Of a stretch of DNA of 64,000 nucleotides, positions 42,531 to 54,029 are shown piece after piece. The stretch is from Astropecten irregularis (taxonomy: Eukaryota > Echinodermata > Asteroidea > Paxillosida > Astropectinidae). A program made the translations under genes and the position numbers. The stretch spans positions 3,410,001-3,474,000 of the forward strand of contig OZ020244.1 of NCBI GenBank assembly GCA_963971285.1, in the 5' to 3' direction. A model generated the notes under the pieces. The model saw only the letters and a list, made by a program, of their open reading frames with translations, did not search any database and was not told the origin of the DNA. The first letter of the stretch is position 1; each line of letters opens with the position of its first letter.

Positions 42531-44130
42531 CAGTATAGCCAAATGTTCGGTATAGCGGTGTTCGTTAAAGTAGCGTTCCACTGTATAGCCAAATGTTCCG
42601 TATAGCGGTGTTCGTTAAAGTGGCGTTCCACTGTATAGCCAAATGTTCGGTATAGCGGTGTTCGTTAAAGTGGCGTTCCACTGTATAGCCAAATGTTCGG
42701 TATAGCGGTGTTCGTTAAAGTGGCGTTCCACTGTATAGCCAAATGTTCGGTATAGCGGTGTTCGTTAAAGTGGCGTTCCACTGTATAGCCAAATGTTCGG
42801 TATAGCGGTGTTCGTTAAAGTGGCGTTCCACTGTATAGCCAAATGTTCGGTATAGCGGTGTTCGTTAAAGTGGCGTTCCACTGTATAGCCAAATGTTCGG
42901 TATAGCGGTGTTCGTTAAAGTGGCGTTCCACTGTATAGCCAAATGTTCGGTATAGCGGTGTTCGTTAAAGTGGCGTTCCACTGTATAGCCAAATGTTCGG
43001 TATAGCGGTGTTCGTTAAAGTGGCGTTCCACTGTATAGCCAAATGTTCGGTATAGCGGTGTTCGTTATAGTGGCGTTCCACTGTATAGCCAAATGTTTGG
43101 TATAGCGGTGTTCGTTAAAGTGGCGTTCCACTGTATAGCCAAATGTTCGGTATAGCGGTGTTCGTTAAAGTGGCGTTCCACTGTATAGCCAAATGTTCGG
43201 TATAGCGGTGTTCGTTAAAGTGGCGTTCCAGTGTATAGCCAAATGTTCGGTATAGCGGTGTTCGTTAAAGTGGCGTTCCACTGTATAGCCAAATGTTCGG
43301 TATAGCGGTGTTCGTTAAAGTGGCGTTCCACTGTATAGCCAAATGTTCGGTATAGCGGTGTTCGTTAAAGTGGCGTTCCACTGTATAGCCAAATGTTCGG
43401 TATAGCGGTGTTCGTTAAAGTGGCGTTCCACTGTATAGCCAAATGTTCGGTATAGCGGTGTTCGTTAAAGTGGCGTTCCACTGTATAGCCAAATGTTCGG
43501 TATAGCGGTGTTCGTTAAAGTGGCGTTCCACTGTATAGCCAAATGTTCGGTATAGCGGTGTTCGTTATAGTGGCGTTCCACTGTATAGCCAAATGTTTGG
43601 TATAGCGGTGTTCGTTAAAGTGGCGTTCCACTGTATAGCCAAATGTTCGGTATAGCGGTGTTCGTTAAAGTGGCGTTCCACTGTATAGCCAAATGTTCGG
43701 TATAGCGTTGTTCGTTAAAGTGGCGTTCCAGTGTATAGCCAAATGTTCGGTATAGCGGTGTTCGTTAAAGTGGCGTTCCACTGTATAGCCAAATGTTCGG
43801 TATAGCGGTGTTCGTTAAAGTGGCGTTCCACTGTATAGCCAAATGTTTGGTATAGCGGTGTTCGTTATAGTGGCGTTCCAGTGTATAGCCAAATGTTCGG
43901 TATAGCGGTGTTCGTTAAAGTGGCGTTCCACTGTATAGCCAAATGTTCGGTATAGCGGTGTTCGTTAAAGTGGCGTTCCACTGTATAGCCAAATGTTCGG
44001 TATAGCGGTGTTCGTTAAAGTGGCGTTCCACTGTATAGCCAAATGTTCGGTATAGCGGTGTTCGTTAAAGTGGCGTTCCACTGTATAGCCAAATGTTTGG
44101 TATAGGGGTGTTTGTTACGGTGGCATTCCA
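42531..44130 (+). repeat. 50-bp satellite, 32 units, with 500-bp higher-order repeat
   Basis: The unit is CTGTATAGCCAAATGTTCGG then TATAGCGGTGTTCGTTAAAG then TGGCGTTCCA. Most copies are identical. Variants repeat at exactly 500 bp: TTCGTTATAG at 43061 and 43561, AAATGTTTGG at 43091 and 43591, GTGTATAGCC at 43231 and 43731. Outer units are more diverged. It lies in the intron between cadherin-like exons 2 and 3. Confidence 0.95.
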
Positions 44131-44297
44131 TTGAAGTGGCAGATCATAATCAGACACACTGAGAACAAGTCATGCGGCTTATCAATAATAATACTGGTTG
44201 CATCAAGAATCACATTTTTAGCTCCCCTTTTAAAAAAAAAGCTTGTCACTTCTATTGAAAACAAAAACAAAAGCCAGTATCCTTATGTATCTTTCAG

Positions 44298-44463
44298 ATG
44301 CGCCTAGTGATGACCTGGTTGCCATGGTAAATGCATCGGATCCGGATGAGATTGCCAATTTGATGTATTCTGTAGAGGAGATGCTCCCAGCCTACAAGCT
44401 GGTCATAGAGCAGCCGTTGAATTGGAGCTGGTGGTTTTACGTTGATGCATTGATGCATTGCTA
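44298..44463 (+). pseudogene. Cadherin-repeat exon 3 (truncated?)
   Basis: Acceptor TATGTATCTTTCAG. The phase-1 junction with exon 2 gives VYE-NAPSDDLVAM, exactly the cadherin start (V-x-E-N-A-P-x-x-x-x-V), followed by VNASDPDEIANLMYSVEE (A-x-D-x-D, L-x-Y-x-I). The frame then runs YKLVIEQPLNW and SWWFYVDALMHC to a TAG at 44462, where an M4 element begins. No good donor is visible: the 3' end may have been lost to the M4 insertion. The end coordinate is that of the ORF. Confidence 0.6.
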
Positions 44464-44690
44464 GGGGCCAATTTCATAGAGCTGCTTAAGCATAAAAAGT
44501 CTTCCTTGATTAAACAGGATTACCAACCAAATGTTCATGTGATGTTTACTGCTTTTAACTTGTATCCGGCCATTCTTTGCTGGACATTCAAAAGGAGTTT
44601 TGGCTGACATACTGATTTTACTTACTAGGGTTTTGGGTGCTTATGCAAATTGTGGTGCTTAAGCAGCTCTATGAAATTGGCCCTTGGCCT
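44464..44690. mobile_element. M4 MITE, full length
   Basis: GGGGCCAATTTCATAGAGCT with GCTTAAGCA, and TGCTTAAGCAGCTCTATGAA with ATTGGCCC: ~28-bp inverted ends. It is the best-preserved M4 copy. It begins where the cadherin-like reading frame stops. Confidence 0.85.
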
Positions 44691-44821
44691 TTAGACCGAG
44701 AGAGTGCATAAATCTGAATATCAGCTGTTGATATCATTTGAAAATACCAAAACTGCTACAGGTAGAGTTTAGCAACCATCTTTTGGTTCAAGTTTTTGTT
44801 GCCATTGCACTTTAATTGTAA

Positions 44822-45165
44822 TTTTGAAATAACCACGAGGGAGTCTGACTGGTGAATTGTAAGTCATTGGAAAGTGAATAAAGAAAAATTTACTGGAACA
44901 GGATTCGAACCAGCGTCCTCCGGAATACCGGCACTCTTATTAACTAAGCTACCCTGCCCTTTGTTCGTGGTGTCCCTTATAGGTTTCATGGCTTTTGACA
45001 GCCAAACGAACAAAGATACCGTAATTGACTACCGTATAAGGGACACCACAGGGCTGGATAGCTTGGTAAGAGTGCCAGTACACTGAGTACAGTATTCCAG
45101 GGGTCGCTTGTTCAAATCCCGCTCCTTTCAATGTTTCTTTGCTCACCTTTCAATGACTTAAAATC
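44822..45165. mobile_element. Head-to-head tRNA-like foldback (family S)
   Basis: AATAACCACGAGGGAGTCTG, then CATTGGAAAGTGAATAAAG, a minus-strand tRNA-like head (44895-44960), a mirrored leader around ~45010, a plus-strand head (45050-45125; B-box CTTGTTCAAATCCCGC), then TTTGCTCACCTTTCAATGAC. The two halves are reverse complements of each other with modest divergence. Confidence 0.75.
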
Positions 45166-45911
45166 TACGGTCAGTATTTTTCAGTTGATGGTAATTTATT
45201 TATTTATTTATTTTTTATATGTATCTAAAGTACTGTCACTTTGTCTGATGTGAATCGAGCTATAAAAGAAACACGTACAACAGGAAGTCCTTTTTTAATT
45301 TAGCTGAGAATAACTCTGCCCTAAGAGAGGCCCTGAAAGAAACATAAATTTTTAATTGACTGTATAATGTATCTTCCATGGAAATGGTAATGTGATCAAC
45401 CATGTAGCCAATATTTGGTTTTCTACCATAAAAAGATGTAAAAGCTGTTTGTAATAGTTTGAATCATTTTTGAGGGAGTTTCTTTTGCTTAATTTGATGA
45501 AATGATGAGAAATTATTTTGGTTTGTGGGCCAGGTTCTGGCTTATGTTTGGATGCCTCCTCAGTGTAGGCCTAATGTGCAAAAATATATTTTGTTAAGAC
45601 CACAAAAGACTTAATGGATGATTGTAATTCAGCTTTAAATACATTGGGCCTTTCAAGTTTATATGACGGCTAACAGGTTTTTCCAATTCAATTCATAGCT
45701 GTATTATCATGTACATAAGAAATTACAAGAGTCAAATAATATTTGTGCTTAATCAATATTGTTTAAACAATTAAGTTATTTTTTTGTTGGCTTCATAATA
45801 AAATTTGTAATTGACACAGTTGGAAAAAGTTTGACAATAAAAATATGTTTTCAACTTATCAGCAAATACAATTATTTTGCCTGATTTCTCTTAATTTACT
45901 GTTAAAATTGT
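45166..45911. other. No gene recognised
   Basis: AT-rich, with ATTT runs at 45190. No exon is seen. Confidence 0.35.
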
Positions 45912-46168
45912 TCTGCCTTATATGGTGTATTTATCCAGAAAAGAGTGAAAACAATTATCACAAACAATTTTGATCTTCTTTACATCAGAAATAAAAGTGA
46001 AAAGAAAATTTTAAATACCTTGATCGGTGGCTTTCATTGTTTTCTCAAAAAGGGGGCACTGTATGGGACTGAAATTTTCACACATGACTGTTACTGTATC
46101 TTCCTTGATATTTTTGCCCATGAATCTGCATTTCTTTGATAAAAACCAAAGTATGATATTACCTTTAA
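45912..46168 (-). mobile_element. M1 MITE, minus orientation, truncated
   Basis: TTATATGGTGTATTTATCCA at left to CCAAAGTATGATATTACCTT|TAA at right. The 3' inverted end is lost. Confidence 0.7.
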
Positions 46169-46477
46169 TTATGCTTTTTGCTGATTAGTTGGATGGTTGG
46201 GTGTTTCAATGTTTCTTGGGTGTAGGATTGTTTGTTTATGGTTTTATAAAAAGTGCAAATTTTTGTAATGAAAGTCCAAAGGGTTGAATGTGACAAAAAC
46301 GGTAGATTTTCTACCCAGCCCCTTTCCCATAAACTGCATAGACCGCCAAGCAAAGGCACTGGAGTACCTCAGTATTGCTGATATAATATCCTATATCCTT
46401 TGCGTGTAGAAAATCAGCCATATCTAGCGGTTCATATGGAATTGCGTTTACCGGTAGCTATCCTGACTGACTGGCCA
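46169..46477. other. No gene recognised
   Basis: A possible acceptor TTTGCGTGTAG at 46398-46408 opens a short frame to ~46477, where M4 starts. I cannot assign it. Confidence 0.3.
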
Positions 46478-46720
46478 TGGTCCAATTTCATAGAGCTGCT
46501 TAAGCACCAAAATTTGCTTAAGCACCAAAAAACATTGGTGAACAAAATCATTATGTCAGCCAAAATTCCTTGTAAATGTTATGCTCAGCGAACAACGGCT
46601 GAATACAAGTCAAAACCATTAAACATCCTTTGAAAATTTAGTTGGGAAACCTGTTTGATCAAGACTGACTTTTCATGCTTAAGCAAATGTTATGCTTAGC
46701 AGCTCATGACATTGGCCCAT
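46478..46720. mobile_element. M4 MITE, full length
   Basis: GGTCCAATTTCATAGAGCTG and AGCAGCTCATGACATTGGCC. The interior is the CAGCGAACAACGGCTGAA subtype. Confidence 0.75.
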
Positions 46721-47099
46721 GTTGTTGTTTTACCTCAAGTTGATTAACCAATGGCAAAGCAGCATCAGGGTCAGGCCACATTCCTTTCATTATCGTCTGC
46801 AATTTTGTGCACTTATAGAAAAAATAGGACCTCAGAATTCGGCGAATGATTATTGCGAGGTTTCAGCCTATTTTTTAAAATAAATGATATATAATAATTT
46901 AAGCCTACATGTGTATTTGTAAAAACAATCAATTGAAAGGAATAATTTCCAATGGTAAATTATTTGCAGATTTATGATGTTTAAAATAACAACAAAATAA
47001 AAACGAGGGGAAATGACGCAGAAAAGAAGCGTATGAATATAAAATAAGTGGAGGGGCTTTGAAGTGTGCCGCTGAACTTGTTTTAGCGGCATTCGTCTT
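46721..47099. other. No gene recognised
   Basis: AT-rich. Nothing assignable. Confidence 0.35.
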
Positions 47100-47707
47100 T
47101 GAAGTCGCATCACCGCTTTCTCATTACGCCGCCGGGATTCAGTCGAGAAGTGTGAAGTTGCAACTTTTCTCTCCGCTTCAGCAGTGAAATTCCTCTATTT
47201 GCAAACATTTAATGCAGGTGGAAATTGCTCTAGCCACCACGGCTTTGTGCGAAGACTGTTCCTGAAACTTTCTGGGCGAGGACGCTTAGTTTTACCGGTA
47301 ACTTGGCATAATTTTACCCCTCGCCTGACGGGCCAGTGTCACGGACGAAGTTTTTCATATCCCGGTCTGGTGTATAGCTCCAGTGTGCTACGCGAGCTGA
47401 CTGGAAAACTTTCTCAGGAGCCCGAACTGCACTGCCAAGGAACACAATTGGAACGCCGAATTTCATCACGAATATTCCACCAGCGACCCGCTACCGACCA
47501 GCGGTTGCCGAGGAACATGACGGAGAATAACTGTCAGCGAAACTCACTGAAATGGAACGCCGAACTTCACCGCGAATTCCACCAGCATGACCAGCGACAC
47601 CGCTACCGACCGGCGAGTGCCGAGTGCCGAGGAACACCAGTGAACCGTCCGCGAAACGGGAGTTCCGCCAAGAGTTCATAACTTTACCGCCGGTGCTGGC
47701 GGTAGGG
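47100..47707 (+). other. GC/CpG-rich block ending in a strong splice donor
   Basis: Much richer in G, C and CpG than its surroundings. It ends GGTAGG|GTAAGT-like (donor at 47708-47713). Within it a ~115-bp segment is duplicated: GGAACGCCGAATTTCATCAC at ~47450 and GGAACGCCGAACTTCACCGC at ~47552, each followed by CCGCTACCGACC. A 165-codon ORF (47184-47681) crosses it, but the residues (Arg/His/Ser-rich, shaped by the duplication) match no domain. Most likely a promoter/first exon, perhaps of a noncoding transcript. Confidence 0.4.
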
Positions 47708-50700
47708 GTAAGTCTTAAAATTGCTGAGGAATAAGGTAAGCGAACTTCACATTTTTTTGACCGGTAGTATTCACAAAAAAGCACCGTGCACCTAAGAGTT
47801 TTTCTTCTTTTTTTCGCCATCCCAAAATTAATTTCTATAAAACTGAGCAAAACCATGAAAACGTCTTCTTGCCGAAACATCAAAAGTGTCATGAATTTTA
47901 GCACATAACTTAAAAAGTCTCGGCCACTTTTTCACATTTTAGTGGCACTGTTCCGCTTTCACAAAAACCTTGCCATTTCCACACCAAATTTAGTTTGCTG
48001 ATATGGGGAAAATGACAGTAGGATATAATTAATTCTCTTCCAGAAACTGGTTGCTTTGTGAACAATTAACAAAGACTTCTGTTATGAACAAACCATTAGA
48101 AAACCCCCCAAAATGTGTATTTTAAGTTTAACTATCAAGTAATTGTATGCGTCTTGTTTCCTTTCTTGAAGTCTGTAAAAGATTACGGTTGAATTTTGTG
48201 TGTCGCTGAAAAATTTGTACTGTTGAAGTTGTGTAAAAACACTTCCAATCAGATTCCTTATTTGAGAAGCTGTGCGTTAATTTGCACCTGTATCAGGTCA
48301 GTGTAAACAAACACTGTAAGTGAACAGGTCATGGTATAGGTCACGCGTGGCAGGCTATTAATAGTGTGTGGTAACAATAAAGACAGGCAAGTGCCCACGC
48401 GCGCGTCCAATTATGTCAAGAATTATTTATGAATTGTGTACTATTAGGAATGCAGTCGGCACCTTGTTATTGGGTCATGGGGTCAAGTCATGAAAGGCAA
48501 AGCTTTTGGGATAGTTAAACAATAATTCTGGAATGAATAGGCATTCATGAGGGAGTTGAAACTTCTGAATCCATCAGCTAGGCTAGTGAGCATTTATTAA
48601 AATGCTTTAGGTTTTCACTAAATATTATTCTTAAAAAATAACCATATTTAAACCACATTATTTTACACAAGCCCAACAATTATTAAACACTGCAAAATAC
48701 ATACTTAGGGCTCTCTTTGGACACAAATCAACTACGGCAATAAAGACTGAGAGACTTGGCTGAAGATAATAACTTTGAACAGTGAACTTTAAGGCCTACT
48801 CTCTTCAGTGAACTTCTGACAACTTGTTCCCAGTTCTACAAACTACCTTCATTGCTGAGGACACAAAATCTACAATTTGTGCAAGGAAATTGGATTCATC
48901 ATTTTGTTACCAGAAAGGATGCAAAAGTCTACATCTTTTCTACACTATGGAGTCTACAGTTCAAGCTTTATGTTGAAAAGCTCTGCAGTTGGCACTAACT
49001 TCCAAGATACGACATTTGTTTACTAAAATATTTTCTTGAACGGAATTTTAAAAGGTGCAGGCAAAGGGGGCAGAGATAAAGCGTGCATTTTAAGCAATGC
49101 AAAGCGCTGTATCAAGCAGTGTAATTTGGAATGAGTGTGTGTGCAATGAGATGAATACAAGCAATCTATATTAAGTAAGTAGTTAATTGTGTAAGTATTT
49201 TATATAATATGGGGTGTGAACTTCATAAATTTACTGAAAGGCAAGGCAGCTCAAGTTCCCTATTTAAGGGGCAATTCTGACAAAGAAACTGAAAAGTCAA
49301 ATGGGGAATTCAAGGGGTAACAGGACAATGACCAGGGTTGTGGGGCAGCTAGTGGGGTATGAGACAGTACCCCTGTTGCCATGGTGAAGTTCACATCCTG
49401 TATTTTGTAAGTAAGAGTAAGTTAAGTAAAATAGTATTTTCAAAATTAATTAACTACTTACTTAATATAGTATGGAGAGTGAAGTTACAATTACTGTTAA
49501 GTTAATAATTATGTTATGAATAAAACTAAATAAGTGGTCAAGATATCAAAGGGGTCAATTAATTGAATGTTCAATTAATTGGACGGTAATCTTACGGTTT
49601 ACCTCTGGTCAAAAATTGGTGGTCAATTAATTTAGGTGGTCAATACAGGAAAGGTTGATGATAAAAACAATTGAATGGTCAAACAAGTTGGTTGTCATGA
49701 GAGTTGGTGGTCAGTTAAGAGGGTAATGAACATGGAGTGTATTGATGTTGAGTGATGTGTATAACAAGCAAAATTGCTGATACCCGTGAATTGCAAGTGC
49801 ATGAAAATAAGGAACTTGGGGGGAGGGGCGGGCAGTTAGGGTGTGTGATCATCGATGAGGATGTAGTAGCCCCAGTGAGGAAACGGGATTGTCTGAGAAA
49901 GAGGACATTATTTCCAGCATGATGGTGGATCTTCAGACTGACTGCAGGAAACAACATTTTCACAGCAGCGGATTTACTCTCCTTCATTGTGAAATTGTCA
50001 CAAATCCTTTCTCCATCTCTTCAAATCCTACTCCATGAGGATAGGAGATCTGCAATTCCTACAAGAACATTCTCCATCGCACAATGAACATGAAGTACAT
50101 AAGATGTGTGAATACTTCAAAGTTTCTGGTGCTCTGTACCATACATGTACTAACGGATTTCTTCTTCAGTTCTATCATTTAGATTGGAGATTGGAATCCA
50201 CTTGATATCTCGGGAATTAGTTTGGGTATGCGCAACTTTTAGTTTAATTAAAAAAAAAATTGAAATTGGGGTATAGAAATATTAATAAAAATTTGAAATA
50301 TAAGAAACAAATTGCAGCAGCAGTTGGCAAGCTTTTGGAATGAGAGTGTTATTTAGGCAGGTTGCAGTAAAGGTGGTCTATTATGTGGTCTGTCAATTCA
50401 TCAGGTTGTCAAGTTGGAGGTAAGGTAACATGGGAAAGTGATATGCTAATGTGTGATATTTGTGAGATTGTGACCTGCGCTGCCTGCGAGATGCGCGCAA
50501 TTTAAACTAAAAAACAAACTACATAAAGTGGGGTATGTGGGGGTGTACATGCACCGTCTCCAACGAGGAAGCACTTGCACCAGTGATGAAGCAGACTACA
50601 AAGTCCACTTGTGCCTACATTAACACCTGCAGATCATGGACCACGAACCAACAAAGGTTAAAGTTAATAGCTCTGCAGTTATTCATCGTCAAGGAACAGT

Positions 50701-50974
50701 CAAGATCACTAAATCATCTACATCAAGAATATGAACTTGATTTGCCAAACTTGAGGATTGAACTTTGAACTTCTACTAGATCAAAATGGCAACAGACAAA
50801 ATACTTCAGCATTTCCATAATATACCACTTACATGTAAATTTGAACTAAAAACCTAAAGGATTAAGGTTAAGGTCAGGGATGAGGCTTAAGTGTAGGGTT
50901 AGGAGAAAGGTTTAGGGGTGCCGACTGCTTTACCATAATTACAATTCCTGTAATGCCATGAAATTCAACCATGG
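47708..50974. other. Diverged local duplications; no gene recognised
   Basis: It contains GTAAGTAAGTAGTTAATTG-like stretches at ~49165 and, inverted, at ~49445 that foreshadow the array at 54.5 kb. Blocks at 48760-49020 and 49900-50100 resemble those at 52 and 54 kb. A TTAGGG-like degenerate run lies at 50857-50920. No coding exon is identified. Confidence 0.4.
50690..50930. repeat. Local repeat block Y, copy 1
   Basis: CATTTCCATAATATACCACT and GATTAAGGTTAAGGTCAGGG match, in order, 52880-53130 and 56750-57040. The copies are strongly diverged. Confidence 0.4.
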
Positions 50975-51889
50975 ACAACCATGCACCCTCATTTGGGCCG
51001 GTTGAAATAAGAACACTTCTGATTCTTGCTAAAAAATTGTTGTCAAATACAGACACACCTGCACAACCATGCACCCTCATTTGGGTCGGTTGGAAAAAGA
51101 ACACTTGTGATTCTTGTTAAAATACAACAATTCTTAAATTGTTTTCGAAGGCCACGTGATCCCTCAGGACGCTGTACAACCATGCGCCCTCTTTTGGGCT
51201 GGTTGAGAAAATACATAATTTTGGAAGTTTGAGAGGCCTGGACTTAAGTGACTTCAGTTTCCCAATGATTAAAAAAAGGAGATTTTCCAGATGGAGTGGT
51301 GTTATTTGTGTACTTACTTTGCAATTAAAAAAATTTTGTTTTTGTGGAACATTTGTGTACCATTATGTGTCTCATGTGGAATAAATTAACACATTATACT
51401 GTATAAAAAGTATAAAAAAGAATATGGATAAAAGTTTAAGACTTTGAAGGCAGGTGAATGAGTCAACTATTTTTGCACAACCATGTACCCTCTTTTGGGC
51501 AGGTTGAAAAGAAAAATCAATTCCGGGCTAAATGATTGAAGCATTTACATAAACATTTTTTTCATCCAAATTATTTATCAAAAAGCACCATGATCTGTCC
51601 CTAGACCAACCACTCGCCCTGTTTTGGGTTGGTTCAAAACAAATTGAATGAGATCTTGTATATTATGATAAAGAATTTCAAAAAAGAGCATTGTTCATCT
51701 GAAATTTGTCAAAAGGGACATGATCTGTCAACCACGCGCCCTCTTTTGGGCAGGTTAAGGTGTTATTGTTTTCTAACTAAATTTCACATTATATCTTGAC
51801 ACTCTAAGGTCAAAGGTGAAGGGCGTGGTTTTGGGGGAAGTTTTCAGTTTTTCAGTTTAGGATAAATTTGTCTAATCATTAACACAGAC

Positions 51890-52200
51890 ATAATATATGA
51901 AACAGAGCAAATATTGCACAATTAGGGCCCAGTTTGAACACCACCCTGAACCTGAAAAGGACTGAACTTTCAGCAAGTGACTCAATCTCCTTCAATGTGA
52001 AAAATCTTCAAGACATCTCCAAATGATATCAAGAATTTTAAACAAGATGCTGTTTTCTCCTCCTTGGAATGAACCTTCTCAACGCTCTTGGATTTGCCAG
52101 GAAAATACCGATGATTCTCAAGGACAAAACGTTGTAATTTTACCATTTAGGAAGGATGCTCACCTCTACAAAATTGACACGCATCATCGATGGAAAAGAA
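51890..52200. repeat. Local repeat block X, copy 1
   Basis: GAGCAAATATTGCACAATTA then GGGCCCAGTTTGAACACCAC, GACTCAATCTCCTTCAATGT. It matches 54030-54300 in order. It sits after the sixth hairpin motif, as copy 2 sits after the tenth. Confidence 0.55.
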
Positions 52201-53324
52201 ATATATTTAAAATGAAACAAATTAAGTAATAGAAATCAGCTTATGATGGATGACATAATGCGCATATGCTTTTGCGAGCGATAGGCAGGGCAGTTGGCAG
52301 TGCAAGTTTGTGCTTGTCAGCATAGATGAGTGAAATTAATTGAGTTTTTGAGTGTGTGTAAACTAGTACGTTGTAAGTTGATAGTAAGTGGTTAAACCTG
52401 TGGTGTAAGTTAGCTGGGGTCATTTTCTTTTCTGCCATTTTTTTAAAGGGGCATGAGAGACAATAAAGAGACCATCAAACAAGCAATACTTCAAAAATAT
52501 GAGATTCCAAATTGGGGAGGGAGGCACAGGGGTGCACTGACATACAGTGACCCCCCCCCCCATCTGCAGCTAGTTATGCCACTGAGTTAACCACTTACCA
52601 GTAAGTATTTAAGTAATTACCTTAGAGGTAAATCTAGGGTTTTTTGCAGTGTGATTGGTATACTCATGTGAGAATAAGTGATGTGAAGCACAAGCAAGCA
52701 CAGACTGCCAATGGCGTGCTAATCTAGTTGCGCATGAAACAGTTTATACAACAGTTTAACTTCAAGCACTGCAGGAAATTATCATCATAGATAATTATCA
52801 TTATCAAGTAGACACTGCAGATTGAATTTCTACATTTGTGCCAGCAAATCCACTTGATGATTCAAATCAACAAGATATCAAAAGCTCCATGCTCAGTCTT
52901 CACTTTTTGCTTCAGAGCAAAGGATTACTAGCTCCATGAAAATTTGTGTCGAATCCAGGATTTAAAGGAACAATTCTACAATACATCTTCAAGGAGAACA
53001 GCTTCAAAGGAGAGAACGAATGAACTTTGCAAATTACAATTACAAACACCAAAATATTGACACTCATTTCTTTCAACTTGCAGATAAACTTTTGCTAAAA
53101 ATTTAAAACAATTTAAGGCATCATTTAGGATTAGGTTTTTTTATTTTATTTTTTTTGGGGGGGGGGTGAGGGTGGTTAGGATGCCAAAGGTCCCTATTGT
53201 TACCGTTTTACTATTTTTTACTTCTGTATAAAAACGTGTGTGTTGTAAATATATGAATAAAAATTTACTTAAAAAGCTTAATCCATTAGTGTCAAAGTGC
53301 AGCAAGATCAGTCGATATACTCGT
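52201..53324. repeat. Block Y copy 2 and unassigned sequence between hairpin groups
   Basis: 52880-53130 holds block Y (CTTTTTGCTTCAGAGCAAAG, CAACTTGCAGATAAACTTTT, then ATTTAGGATTAGG). A poly-C run at 52549 lies in GCACTGACATACAGTGAC. No exon is seen. Confidence 0.4.
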
Positions 53325-54029
53325 ACAACCACTAACCCTCTTTTGGGTGGGTTGAAGTGAGAACACAACCTGTGGCCATGTGATCTGTGTTTTTTGTTTA
53401 CTTTCAAAATGTGTATGCATGAATTTGCATTTTCCACAAAAAGTTTGATCGCGGAGTTTATCAGATGAATTATGATTTGTTGATAATGCTTTTACTTGCA
53501 TTCTCTCTTTGACCAGGTTTAAATAGAAATATTTAAGATCAATGGATTATGAATGAATATTTATGTCAAATGTGTGTTCATTATTACCGTAAATGCAACA
53601 AGATCATATTTCAAGTGACACATGAACAACCACACACCCTCTTTTGGGCAGGTTGAGATAGGAATTTGATCTTTTTTCCAGAACAGATAATTTCGGTTAA
53701 AATTCTGCATTATTTTTGTTTTTGAATGAACAATTATGTTTAATAAGGGTTTGTCAAATTATGCATTAAGTGTTACGATCTGTCTATCATTCCTGTACAA
53801 CCACGCACCCTCTTTTGGGCAGGTTGGAATAAGAAGTCAATACCCAGAAGGTTTGTTCATGAAGAGTTTGTAAAATTGCACCATGATCCCTCAGCCACAT
53901 CTAAACAACCACGCACCCTCTTTTGGGCAGGTTGAGAAAGACAGTTTAGAAAACTTTGAAAGGGGTGATTGGGGAATAATTACAGGAACTTTTAAATAAT
54001 TGCCTAATGGTCATTAATTTAAACATAAC

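Larger units (their letters stand above)
50975..53935 (+). repeat. Cluster of ten 31-nt hairpin motifs
   Basis: Copies start at 50975, 51063, 51176, 51477, 51606, 51728, 53325, 53626, 53797 and 53905. Each reads CAACC, five variable bases, CCC, a six-base loop (TCTTTT, TCATTT or TGTTTT), GGG, two variable bases, GGTT(G). CAACC pairs with GGTTG and CCC with GGG. Across copies both stems are essentially invariant (only the last base of GGTTG changes, in copies 5 and 6), while the bulge positions differ freely. Between copies, GTGATCCCTCAG or ATGATCTGTC often precedes the motif. The rest is unconserved, with spacing from 88 to 301 bp plus one 1.6-kb gap. Confidence 0.85.

Noticed and set aside
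42531-44130. CRISPR-like regular repeats
   Set aside because: The 50-bp units are head-to-tail with no unique spacers, in an animal genome. It is a satellite.
47184-47681. 165-codon protein-coding gene
   Set aside because: The composition is biased, the frame is shaped by an internal duplication, and no domain is recognised. I kept it as a GC-rich block instead.
50857-50920. Interstitial telomere
   Set aside because: Only loosely TTAGGG-like and part of the repeated block Y; no run of two or more perfect TTAGGG units.
50975-53935. CRISPR array or miRNA cluster
   Set aside because: Spacers vary from ~57 to ~270 bp and the host is eukaryotic, so not CRISPR. The hairpin stem is only eight paired bases with bulges, far too short for a pre-miRNA.
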